Assembly (NCBI GenBank): GCA_937960785.1
Contig: CALGOZ010000136.1
Span: 1-7,677 of the forward strand
From: an uncultured Pseudogracilibacillus sp.
GTDB lineage: Bacteria > Bacillota > Bacilli > Bacillales > Amphibacillaceae
Reading direction: 5' to 3'
Length of the DNA: 7,677 nucleotides
The stretch's first letter is position 1. Every line of letters begins with the position of its first letter. This document shows positions 1-6,060 of the stretch, one piece after another. A model generated the notes under the pieces. The model was not told the origin of the DNA. It made no database searches and saw only the letters and a program-made list of their open reading frames with translations. Both the position numbers and the translations under genes were made by a program.

Positions 1-310
1 GACCTCTAACTTACACAGTGCGAGCTTCCAGCGAGTAGGTTTACCTAGAAAAGCCATCTAACTTACACAGTGGAGCATGCCAGTGTGTATGTCTACACAC
101 AAATACCCGCCAACTTACATAATGGAGAGCTCCAGCGAGTAAGTCTAAGCAAAAATGACCTCTAACTTACACAGTGCGAGCTTCCAGCGAGTAGGTTTAC
201 CTAGAAAAGCCTTCTAACTTACATAGTGGAGAGACTCAACAGATCAGTATACGTTCAAAAACCTTATAACTTACATCATGCGGGGAGTTTAGACAAATTT
301 TCAACGTGAA
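1..310 (-). repeat. Tandem array of 52-bp palindromic repeats (left array)
   Basis: The string AACTTACA starts at 8, 60, 112, 164, 216 and 268, an exact 52-bp period over six units. The array continues past the left edge, because bases 1-7 match the end of a unit. Each unit has a near-palindromic core of about 32 bp and a linker of about 20 bp. In the best unit (113-144) the arms ACTTAC and GTAAGT flank an inner pair ATGGAG/CTCCAG. Units at 8 and 164 are almost identical; those at 60 and 216 are diverged, and the one at 268 keeps little beyond its first bases. Strand is given as minus because, read that way, the unit matches the right-hand array. The period is not a multiple of three and no long frame crosses it, so it is not a coding repeat. 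The linkers share a consensus and the cores diverge, which argues against CRISPR. I do not recognise a named family. Confidence 0.9.
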
Positions 311-348
311 GAAACTTTGTTAAAGCTACAAGAGAATAAGGATGGAGT

Positions 349-507
349 GTGTTAATTACTAAACAAAAAGATATTACCATGATAACTAAAAAACTTCCGA
401 ATAAAATAGACCAAGATCGACTACCAGTTCCCGTTACCAATCCGTCGGAAGGAAAACTTCCGAAAAAAATAGACCGAGATAAACTTTCATTCTATCCCTT
501 TATTTAG
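349..507 (+). CDS. Possible 52-residue small protein with an internal repeat
   Basis: A frame runs from GTG at 349 to TAG at 505-507, with AAGGA at 338-342 placed 6 nt before the start. An alternative ATG at 379 has no ribosome binding site. The predicted peptide is basic and contains two copies of an 11-residue motif, KLPNKIDQDRL and KLPKKIDRDKL, spaced 21 residues apart. These come from a 33-bp direct repeat (390-422 and 453-485) with four mismatches, none of which creates a stop. I do not recognise the peptide. Against it: the 3' part overlaps the convincing minus-strand terminator of the neighbouring operon, I find no good promoter, and one repeat copy is part of that terminator. It may be a chance frame over duplicated terminator DNA. 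Confidence 0.25.
   Translation: MLITKQKDITMITKKLPNKIDQDRLPVPVTNPSEGKLPKKIDRDKLSFYPFI
390..485. repeat. 33-bp direct repeat, two copies
   Basis: Bases 390-422 and 453-485 align over 33 positions with four mismatches, 63 bp apart start to start. The second copy supplies one arm and the U-tract of the minus-strand terminator downstream of the ABC permease gene. The first copy lies just beyond it and retains a shorter run of T on the minus strand. A short hairpin (TCGGAAG at 445-451 with CTTCCGA at 457-463) sits between them. Partial duplication of a terminator is the simplest explanation. Confidence 0.85.
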
Positions 508-525
508 GGCTAGTTTATCTCGATC
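463..525 (-). terminator. Intrinsic terminator of the ABC transporter operon
   Basis: Arms 472-485 and 512-525 pair over 14 positions. The single non-Watson-Crick position is a U-G wobble in minus-strand RNA but a C-A mismatch in plus-strand RNA, which fits minus-strand use. The 26-nt loop contains a small CCCT/AGGG helix. On the minus strand the stem is followed by TA and then seven T (469-463). It begins 12 nt after the permease stop codon. Confidence 0.85.
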
Positions 526-537
526 ACTTTACTCTGT

Positions 538-1791
538 TTATTCCTTTTTCGATAAGTTAAATGCTCTACGAAAATCTTTTAATGTTTGTGACGGTCCATA
601 CATTAGCACGCCTCCACGATAAATTCGAGCTGCCAATATAGAGAATAAAATTATAGTTACAATTAATAAAACGATTGAAACAGCAATTTCCCAGGTTGGT
701 ATCTCTAACATACCGATTCGTAAAAACATAATCATCGGTGTGAAAAACGGGATAAAAGACGTGATCGTAATGAATTTAGCATCTGGCATAGCTAGACCAA
801 ACATTGAAATAAAAAAGGCAACCATAACAATTAAAACTAAGGGAAGCGTTAATTGTTGTACATCTTCTACTCGGCTAACAAGCGACCCAAGCATAGCAGC
901 AATTGTCGCATAAAGTAAATATCCGAGTATAAAGAAAATAAATGCATAGACATAAACCGAAACATTATCTAACGTAAAACCGAATTCTTGTAGTATTTGA
1001 ACTGAAATTTCAGTTTGTTTTGAACGAAAGATTGAAACACTATATAAAAATACGACTGCCATTTGTGTCATACCTAGCAAAGCAATGCCGAAAATTTTTG
1101 CAAACATATGCGTTATTGGAGAAGCGCTCGATATTAATATTTCCATTACCCGGGAAGATTTTTCTACCGCCACATCCGCAGCAATCATTTGACCATATAT
1201 AATTACTGCCATATACAATACAAATAACATTACATATACAATTCCGCGAGCTGCATCGAGTTCTTCATCGGTCTTGGCCGCTTCATCGAGGGATACCTTT
1301 TCAAAATGAATCGGCTCATAAATAGCTGCTAACGTTTCTTCATCAACACCTGCTTGTTCAGTTGCGATTGCCTCTTTTAATTGTTGTAATTGTTGCTCGA
1401 TTAATTGCTCATTGTGAGAGGATACGGCTCGATTTTCATAATAGGTCCCTTTTGGAAACTGTGCATCATCATACTGTAAAATAAGTAATCCATCGTACGC
1501 TTCTTCACGCACTGCTTCCTTTCCTTCTTCTTCGGATTGCTCATATAATTCAAACGTAATATCCTCATCTAGTTGCTTCACGTTTTCCTTAAGGAGTGCT
1601 AGCAAATGATTTGTTTCATCGATCACAATAATTGTCTCTTTTTCATCATCACTTGAAAAAAATTCAATGATTGACTCTAAGTTTGCAAATATAGTAACAA
1701 ACAATAAAATAATGACAGTTGAAATAATAAAGGACTTCGACTTGACACGACTTACATACGTATGACTTAAAACGGTAAAAAATTTATTCAT
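538..1791 (-). CDS. yhaP: ABC-2 type transporter permease, NatB/YhaP family
   Basis: This 417-residue membrane protein is the likely permease partner of the ATPase encoded just upstream. It has one N-terminal membrane segment (about 20-38), a large charged and probably extracytoplasmic domain (about 43-180), then about six hydrophobic segments (184-206, 227-254, 278-305, 315-335, 342-360, 367-390). After the second segment comes EKSSRVMEILISS (210-222), a signature of the NatB-like permease family (COG1668), and GSLVSRVEDVQQ (302-313) fits the same family. Length agrees with Bacillus YhaP, about 419 residues as I recall it. The ATG at 1791 overlaps the ATPase stop by 8 nt, implying translational coupling, with a GGTGGGGGAG-type ribosome binding site upstream. 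In Bacillus this family is annotated as sodium or drug efflux by similarity; the substrate cannot be read from sequence. Confidence 0.88.
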   Translation of the reverse strand: MNKFFTVLSHTYVSRVKSKSFIISTVIILLFVTIFANLESIIEFFSSDDEKETIIVIDETNHLLALLKENVKQLDEDITFELYEQSEEEGKEAVREEAYDGLLILQYDDAQFPKGTYYENRAVSSHNEQLIEQQLQQLKEAIATEQAGVDEETLAAIYEPIHFEKVSLDEAAKTDEELDAARGIVYVMLFVLYMAVIIYGQMIAADVAVEKSSRVMEILISSASPITHMFAKIFGIALLGMTQMAVVFLYSVSIFRSKQTEISVQILQEFGFTLDNVSVYVYAFIFFILGYLLYATIAAMLGSLVSRVEDVQQLTLPLVLIVMVAFFISMFGLAMPDAKFITITSFIPFFTPMIMFLRIGMLEIPTWEIAVSIVLLIVTIILFSILAARIYRGGVLMYGPSQTLKDFRRAFNLSKKE

Positions 1792-2683
1792 AACGCTCCC
1801 CCACCTTCTCGATAAATATGTCGTTCAACGTCGGTTCCTCAATTTCAAAACGACGAATTAGTCCTTTACCTACTAATGCTGCATAAATGTCTTCTGCTAC
1901 GTTTTCTCCTTCAACTTGTAAATGACAACCACCGACGATCGCTTGATAACGAACGACACCTGGAAACGACTCTAAAAAGGTGAAGTCGACATCTCCATAA
2001 ATATTTACATTTTTCTTACCATAGGAACGCTTTATCTCTGCTAAATTACCTTGTACGACAGCCTTTCCTTCCCGTAAAATACAAATATGCTCACACATCT
2101 GCTCAACATGTTCCATTTGATGGGATGAAAATACAATTGAAGTCCCTGCTTTTCTTAAATCGTTCACCGCTTCTTTTAACATTTCCACATTAATCGGATC
2201 GAGCCCCGAAAACGGCTCATCTAAAATTAACAATTCTGGTCGGTGTATAACAGCAGAAATAAATTGGATTTTTTGCTGGTTACCTTTCGATAGCTCCTCA
2301 ACCCGCTTATTCATATAATGCGGAATTTCAAATCGCTCAAGCCAAGTCTCCAGTTCCTTTAAAATCATAGCTCGATTCATTCCTCGTAACCTGCCTAAAT
2401 AGATGAGCTGCTCTTTCACTTTTAACTTCGGATAAAGACCACGCTCCTCTGGCAAATAACCAATTAAATGGCTTTCATCATACGTAATTGGTTTACCCTT
2501 CCACGTGATCTTGCCTTCCGTCGGATCAATTAGTCCTAAAACCATCCGAAAAGTCGTCGTTTTACCTGCACCATTTCCCCCTAAAAATCCAAACAAACCA
2601 TGCTCAGGTATTTCTAAATTTAACTGATCGACAGCTACATGACTACCGAACTTTTTCGTCACACCATTGATATGTAATACCAA
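1784..2683 (-). CDS. yhaQ: ABC transporter ATP-binding protein, YhaQ/NatA family
   Basis: This 299-residue cytoplasmic ATPase should power the neighbouring permease. Numbered from the chosen start it shows Walker A GGNGAGKT (35-42), a YLPEERGLYP segment at the Q-loop (76-85) typical of the YhaQ group, the ABC signature as LSKGNQQK (131-138) instead of LSGGQ, Walker B LLILDEP (151-157), D-loop SGLDP (159-163) and the switch histidine at 188. The C-terminal 80 or so residues fit the accessory domain of this family (DUF4162). I chose TTG at 2681-2683 because AGGGGGG (2690-2696) lies 6 nt before it and translation from there begins MVLHINGVTKKFG, as expected for the family. A longer frame from ATG at 2719 would add 12 hydrophobic residues absent from relatives. 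The stop overlaps the permease start. Confidence 0.9.
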   Translation of the reverse strand: MVLHINGVTKKFGSHVAVDQLNLEIPEHGLFGFLGGNGAGKTTTFRMVLGLIDPTEGKITWKGKPITYDESHLIGYLPEERGLYPKLKVKEQLIYLGRLRGMNRAMILKELETWLERFEIPHYMNKRVEELSKGNQQKIQFISAVIHRPELLILDEPFSGLDPINVEMLKEAVNDLRKAGTSIVFSSHQMEHVEQMCEHICILREGKAVVQGNLAEIKRSYGKKNVNIYGDVDFTFLESFPGVVRYQAIVGGCHLQVEGENVAEDIYAALVGKGLIRRFEIEEPTLNDIFIEKVGERYE

Positions 2684-2741
2684 TACAATCCCCCCTAACA
2701 ATACATACATATACCACAAAGACTATATGTAAAACATTAAT
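2684..2741 (-). other. AT-rich intercistronic gap with a possible weak internal promoter
   Basis: This 58-bp gap is the only sizeable gap in an otherwise overlapping operon. On the minus strand it contains TTTACA (about 2733-2728) followed 16 nt later by TATGTA, a weak promoter-like pair, and a TTTTACAT string resembling half of the operator found upstream of the regulator gene. No terminator is visible, so read-through from the main promoter is expected. An extra promoter for the ABC genes is possible. Confidence 0.3.
2690..2696 (-). promoter_or_regulatory. Ribosome binding site deciding the TTG start of the ATPase
   Basis: The minus strand reads AGGGGGG here, 6 nt before TTG at 2683-2681. 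No comparable site precedes the upstream ATG at 2719 or the second in-frame ATG at 2710. The spacing and strength make the TTG the likely initiation codon. Confidence 0.75.
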
Positions 2742-3137
2742 TTAATTAATATATAATATTGTGATACATAAGAATGCAGTCCCTAATACAATAAAAAGTA
2801 GTAAAGATGCAATCTGTAATTGTCGTTCTCCTTTTGTTTCCGCATAAATTCGTAACGATTTATAACTCATAACGGAAGCAAAGCTAAACAGTTGAACGAT
2901 AAAAATAATCGTAATAACTTTTAAAGCTGATAACGATACACCTAACAACACAATTACTAAGATAATAAAAACTGTTGCAAGCGTGATATACCAAGAAAGA
3001 AGAAAGGCTTGATGTTGAATAGATTTATACACTTCATCGTATAAACGTTTCTTTTTTGCCATTCTTTTATAAAAAAACCAATAACCAACACCACTTAAAG
3101 TCCCTAATAAGAGACCGATTAATCCACCTATGTTCAT
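2742..3137 (-). CDS. Four-helix membrane protein of unknown function
   Basis: The 131-residue product is almost entirely hydrophobic, with four predicted membrane segments (about 3-23, 45-67, 72-92, 107-129). Short charged loops lie between them, including a basic MAKKKRLYDEVYK stretch at 26-38 after the first helix and a charged YAETKGERQLQ loop at 98-108. I do not recognise a named family. Its ATG overlaps the stop of the HTH gene by one base (TAATG), and an AGGAGG site at 3145-3150 lies inside that gene 7 nt before the start, so the two are almost certainly translated together. Small membrane proteins paired with short XRE regulators are common in Firmicutes. It could be a signal-sensing partner of the regulator or an accessory subunit of the transporter; neither is shown by the sequence. 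Confidence 0.85.
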   Translation of the reverse strand: MNIGGLIGLLLGTLSGVGYWFFYKRMAKKKRLYDEVYKSIQHQAFLLSWYITLATVFIILVIVLLGVSLSALKVITIIFIVQLFSFASVMSYKSLRIYAETKGERQLQIASLLLFIVLGTAFLCITILYIN

Positions 3138-3337
3138 TACGAATCCTCCTCATACAAAAAAATATCTTCAATTTTACAATTAAAAACGTGGGCTAATTTA
3201 AAGGCTAATTCTAACGACGGATTGTATCTCCCATTTTCAATAGCTACAATCGACTGCCGAGACACTCCGACGCGTTTGGATAACTGTTCTTGGGTTAAAC
3301 CGTGTGTTTTACGTAATTCTTCTAATCTATTCTTCAT
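3137..3337 (-). CDS. Small XRE-family helix-turn-helix regulator
   Basis: This 66-residue cytoplasmic protein is little more than a single Cro/CI-type DNA-binding domain (HTH_3). The helix-turn-helix spans about 15-36 (TQEQLSKRVGVSRQSIVAIENG), followed by the typical RYNPSLELAFKLAHVF segment (37-52) and a short acidic tail. Start is ATG at 3335-3337, with GAGGA 6 nt upstream on the minus strand. It is the first gene of an operon with a membrane protein and an ABC transporter. Two palindromes overlap the operon promoter immediately upstream, so it is likely an autorepressor and possibly the switch for the transporter. There is no separate ligand-binding domain, so the signal must act on this small domain or through another protein. 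Confidence 0.92.
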   Translation of the reverse strand: MKNRLEELRKTHGLTQEQLSKRVGVSRQSIVAIENGRYNPSLELAFKLAHVFNCKIEDIFLYEEDS

Positions 3338-3372
3338 CGAACATCCTCTTTTTCCTCACTATTTTCATTAAA

Positions 3373-3392
3373 ATGTAAAGGTCACTTTACAT
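3373..3392. promoter_or_regulatory. Operator palindrome 1 (probable XRE binding site)
   Basis: ATGTAAAG and CTTTACAT are perfect 8-bp inverted arms around a GTCA centre. The site overlaps the end of the -10 element and the expected transcription start of the minus-strand operon. A related copy lies 39 bp away, start to start. Binding by the adjacent HTH protein is inferred from position. Confidence 0.7.
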
Positions 3393-3418
3393 ATAACAAA
3401 AGTTATTCTATATGTCAA
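3390..3418 (-). promoter_or_regulatory. Promoter of the regulator-ABC operon
   Basis: On the minus strand TTGACA (3418-3413) is followed after 16 or 17 nt by TTATAT or TATATG (3396-3391 or 3395-3390). This SigA-type promoter would start transcription near 3383, about 46 nt before the HTH start codon. Both elements are overlapped by the two palindromic operators. Confidence 0.7.
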
Positions 3419-3431
3419 GGTAACTTTACAT
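3412..3431. promoter_or_regulatory. Operator palindrome 2 (probable XRE binding site)
   Basis: ATGTCAAG and CTTTACAT form an inverted repeat around GTAA with one mismatch. The mismatched base is what creates a consensus TTGACA -35 box on the minus strand (3418-3413), so operator and promoter are merged. Confidence 0.68.
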
Positions 3432-3464
3432 TTCATTTAATTAGTATCTTTTTTTATAAAAATA

Positions 3465-3502
3465 TGGCATAATAAATTACAAATATGTAAGCGTATTATA
3501 AT
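3465..3502 (+). promoter_or_regulatory. Probable promoter region for the YhzD-like gene
   Basis: An extended -10 motif TGGCATAAT lies at 3465-3473 without a clear -35 box, and a perfect TATAAT lies at 3497-3502, also without a convincing -35. Either could drive the gene starting at 3527. The extended -10 gives the more usual leader length. Confidence 0.4.
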
Positions 3503-3526
3503 TGTCATAATAATGAGGTGAAAATA

Positions 3527-3712
3527 ATGGCTACCTACGTATTAACTGTGTTTGAGAAGAACGGGAAGTTACTTCTAGATGAATCGTTCGAAGCAAAAGA
3601 TGACACAGAAGCGAAAGAGCTCGGTATGCAACGTCTTTATGAGGAAGGATACACGGAACATACATACCGTTGTGTAGCGCCGAATGCCCGTTTAGTATTG
3701 TTCCAATCTTAA
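3527..3712 (+). CDS. yhzD: YhzD-like small protein
   Basis: The 61-residue soluble protein (MATYVLTVFEKNGKLLLDES at its start, ARLVLFQS at its end) resembles the YhzD family of Bacillus in length, in its alternating beta-strand opening and in its C-terminal pattern. The family has no established function. I chose ATG at 3527 because GAGGTG (3515-3520) sits 6 nt before it; an in-frame GTG at 3518 lies inside that ribosome binding site and would add three residues. The gene is transcribed alone, divergent from the ABC operon, and is closed by a strong terminator. No signal peptide or membrane segment is visible. The family assignment is from memory of the sequence pattern. Confidence 0.8.
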   Translation: MATYVLTVFEKNGKLLLDESFEAKDDTEAKELGMQRLYEEGYTEHTYRCVAPNARLVLFQS

Positions 3713-3722
3713 TATGTTTCTG

Positions 3723-3763
3723 AAAGCTACGAGGAATGAAGTTTCATTTTCGTAGCTTTTTTA
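3723..3763 (+). terminator. Intrinsic terminator after the YhzD-like gene
   Basis: AAAGCTACGA (3723-3732) pairs with TCGTAGCTTT (3750-3759), and the inner segments GAATGAA and TTCATTT extend the stem almost to a two-base tip. The last T of the arm continues into a T run to 3762. It begins 10 nt after the stop codon. The next gene starts only 32 nt beyond the T run. Confidence 0.9.
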
Positions 3764-3794
3764 TATTAATAAATTTAAGAAAGTAGGGATTTTA

Positions 3795-5219
3795 TTGAAT
3801 CAATTTATGTATATCGACGGAAAATTTACCGGCGAAACTTTAAATAAAATTGAAGTAATAAATCCTGCCACTGGACAACTTGTCGGAACTGTACCTTATG
3901 GTGGAGAAGAAGAAGCAAGTCAAGCAATCGATGCTGCCATGCGTGCCTTTACTTCCTGGAGTAAACAAAGTGCCTATGAACGTGCCTCCCTTTTACAAAA
4001 GCTTCATACTTTAATACTCAAGGAAGAGATGGAATTAGCTAAACTAATGACACAAGAAATGGGTAAACCAATTACTGAAGCAAAAGGTGAAGTTCATTAC
4101 GCGGCTTCTTTTGTCGAATGGTTCGCTGAAGAAGCAAAACGAATTTACGGCGAGACGATTCCAGCCCATACACCGGATAAACGAATGCAAGTTTGGAAAA
4201 AGCCAGTCGGGGTCGTCGGGGCGATTACTCCGTGGAATTTCCCTCTTGCGATGATCACGCGAAAGATTGCACCAGCTCTTGCGGCGGGTTGTACTGTTGT
4301 GATCAAACCATCGCGAGAAAGCCCACTTACAGCAATTAAACTGATGGAATTAATCGAAAAAGTAGGCTTTCCGGCTGGAGTTGTCAACCTTGTCACCGGT
4401 TCCTCTTCCGAAATTGTCGGTCGCATGATGAGAGATTCCCGGGTTAGAAAAGTAACCTTTACCGGCTCAACAGAAGTAGGGAAAAGGCTAATCGAACAAA
4501 GTGCTGAAAATGTAACAAAACTTTCTTTAGAACTCGGCGGACATGCACCTTTTATCGTGCTCGATGATGCTAATATCGATAAGGCCGTCGAGGGCGTAAT
4601 CGCATCGAAATTCCGTAATGCCGGTCAAACCTGTGTCTGTGCCAACCGCATTTATGTACAACGACCAGTCTATGACTTATTCGTCGAACGTTTTGCAGAA
4701 AAAGTTAGCCAAATGAAAGTAGGCGATGGCCTCGATGAAACGACGGAAATTGGACCTTTAATTAACGAAGATGGTGTGCAAAAGGTTGAAAAACAAGTGA
4801 AAGATGCCAAAGCAAAAGGTGCTAAAATCGTCACCGGCGGTAAACGAAAAGGAGATTCTAGTCTATTTTTTGAACCGACCGTCCTTCGAGATGTCAATCC
4901 CACGATGGAGATTATGCAAGAAGAAACTTTCGGTCCGATTGCACCTGTTCAACCTTTCGATAAAGATGAAGAAGCAGTTGAACTTGCTAACAGTACGCCG
5001 TTTGGCCTTGCAGCTTATGTCTTTACCGAAAATATCGCCCGCGGTATGCAAGTAATCGAGGGGCTCGACTTTGGCATTGTCGGATGGAATGACGGCTTAC
5101 CTTCTGCTGCACAAGCACCTTTTGGCGGAATGAAAGAAAGTGGATACGGACGAGAAGGTGGAAAAGAAGGTATTGAAGCCTTTTTAGAAACTCAATACGT
5201 TTCCATCGGATTGACGTAA
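3795..5219 (+). CDS. gabD: Succinate-semialdehyde dehydrogenase (GabD-like aldehyde dehydrogenase)
   Basis: This 474-residue cytoplasmic enzyme belongs to the NAD(P)-dependent aldehyde dehydrogenase superfamily. GabD oxidises succinic semialdehyde to succinate in the 4-aminobutyrate shunt. Visible motifs are TPWNFP (145-150, oxyanion Asn148), IKPS (170-173) and FTGSTEVGK (222-230) in the cofactor fold, LELGG with catalytic base Glu246, GQTCVCANRIYVQ with catalytic Cys280 and a second Cys282, and EETFGP (376-381). The GQTCVCANR box and the FLETQYVSIGL ending are typical of the GabD group rather than betaine or acetaldehyde dehydrogenases. Arg174 after KPS, where NAD-specific enzymes often carry Glu, suggests NADP use. 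Start is TTG at 3795, preceded by TAGGGA at 3784-3789; the in-frame ATG at 3807 has no ribosome binding site. No gabT or regulator lies beside it, so the physiological substrate is inferred. Confidence 0.85.
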   Translation: MNQFMYIDGKFTGETLNKIEVINPATGQLVGTVPYGGEEEASQAIDAAMRAFTSWSKQSAYERASLLQKLHTLILKEEMELAKLMTQEMGKPITEAKGEVHYAASFVEWFAEEAKRIYGETIPAHTPDKRMQVWKKPVGVVGAITPWNFPLAMITRKIAPALAAGCTVVIKPSRESPLTAIKLMELIEKVGFPAGVVNLVTGSSSEIVGRMMRDSRVRKVTFTGSTEVGKRLIEQSAENVTKLSLELGGHAPFIVLDDANIDKAVEGVIASKFRNAGQTCVCANRIYVQRPVYDLFVERFAEKVSQMKVGDGLDETTEIGPLINEDGVQKVEKQVKDAKAKGAKIVTGGKRKGDSSLFFEPTVLRDVNPTMEIMQEETFGPIAPVQPFDKDEEAVELANSTPFGLAAYVFTENIARGMQVIEGLDFGIVGWNDGLPSAAQAPFGGMKESGYGREGGKEGIEAFLETQYVSIGLT

Positions 5220-5227
5220 TATTTCTT

Positions 5228-5255
5228 TTGGTCAAATTTTTACTAAATTTATGAT
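5228..5255 (+). promoter_or_regulatory. Probable promoter of the methionine aminopeptidase gene
   Basis: TTGGTC (5228-5233) and TATGAT (5250-5255) are separated by 16 bp in the 78-bp gap after the dehydrogenase gene. No terminator is visible between the two genes, so read-through from upstream is also likely. Confidence 0.5.
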
Positions 5256-5297
5256 ACACTACTAGTACTATGCTTTGATTGAAAGGAAGATTTGTCG

Positions 5298-6059
5298 TTG
5301 ATTACGAGAAAAAGTATGCGTGAAATCGAACAAATGCACGAAGCAGGTAAACTGCTCGTGAAAGCTCATAAAGAAATTGCAAAAATGATTAAACCAGGAA
5401 TTACTACGATGGAAATCGATGAATTCGTCGAACAATTTTTACATGAACATGGAGCAACAGCTGAACAAAAGGGATTCCAAGGATATCCGTATGCAACCTG
5501 CGCTTCCATTAACGATGAAATTTGTCATGGATTTCCTCGAAATGAAAGGTTAGAAGATGGCGATATCGTTACGATTGATATGGTCGTCAACTTTAAAGGT
5601 GGCCTCGCCGATTCGGCTTGGACCTATGCCGTCGGTAATGTCGATGAAGCGGGTAAACGTTTAATGGAAGTAACGAAAAAAGCATTGTACATCGGAATTG
5701 AACAAGCCCAAGTCGGCAATCGGGTCGGCGATATCGGACACGCAATTCAAACCTATGCTGAGGGGGAAGGCTTTTCTGTCGTCCGTGAATTTACTGGTCA
5801 TGGAATCGGGCCGACGATTCATGAACCACCGCACATTCCTCACTTTGGAGAACCAGGAAAAGGACCGCGTCTACGAGAGGGTATGGTTATTACAATTGAA
5901 CCAATGTTAAATGAAGGTCATTGGCGCAGTAAAATGGACGATAACAACTGGACTGCTCGAACGATTGACCAAAGTCGTTCCGCCCAATATGAACATACAA
6001 TTGCAATTTTAAAAGACGGTCCACTTATTTTAACAGACCAAGATCAAGATTTAGACTAA
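5298..6059 (+). CDS. map: Methionine aminopeptidase, type I
   Basis: This 253-residue metallopeptidase removes the initiator methionine from new proteins. Numbered from the chosen start, all five metal ligands of the pita-bread fold are in place: Asp94 (in TIDMVV), Asp105 (in LADSAW), His168 (in FTGHGIG), Glu201 (in ITIEPM) and Glu232 (in QYEHT). The substrate-pocket histidines His77 and His175 are also present. The N-terminal pattern REIEQMHEAGKLL and the sequence overall resemble the second Bacillus enzyme (MapB/YflG) more than the ribosomal-operon Map. Two TTG codons are possible starts. I chose 5298 because AAAGGAAG (5282-5289) is then 8 nt away, while 5292 leaves only 2 nt. There is no zinc-finger extension. 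It is a free-standing gene, not beside secY or adk, which fits a second copy in the genome. Confidence 0.92.
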   Translation: MITRKSMREIEQMHEAGKLLVKAHKEIAKMIKPGITTMEIDEFVEQFLHEHGATAEQKGFQGYPYATCASINDEICHGFPRNERLEDGDIVTIDMVVNFKGGLADSAWTYAVGNVDEAGKRLMEVTKKALYIGIEQAQVGNRVGDIGHAIQTYAEGEGFSVVREFTGHGIGPTIHEPPHIPHFGEPGKGPRLREGMVITIEPMLNEGHWRSKMDDNNWTARTIDQSRSAQYEHTIAILKDGPLILTDQDQDLD

Positions 6060-6060
6060 C

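Noticed and set aside
1..310. CRISPR array
   Set aside because: Repeat cores diverge heavily between units, the linkers share a consensus and some are near-identical, linkers are only about 19-20 nt, and no cas gene is present.
2684..2719. ATPase start at ATG 2719
   Set aside because: It adds 12 hydrophobic residues before the conserved ABC start and lacks a ribosome binding site, while TTG at 2683 has AGGGGGG at 6 nt.
4145..5259. Several open frames opposite to or shifted within the dehydrogenase gene
   Set aside because: They lie entirely or mostly inside a well-supported coding gene and show no family features or ribosome binding sites.
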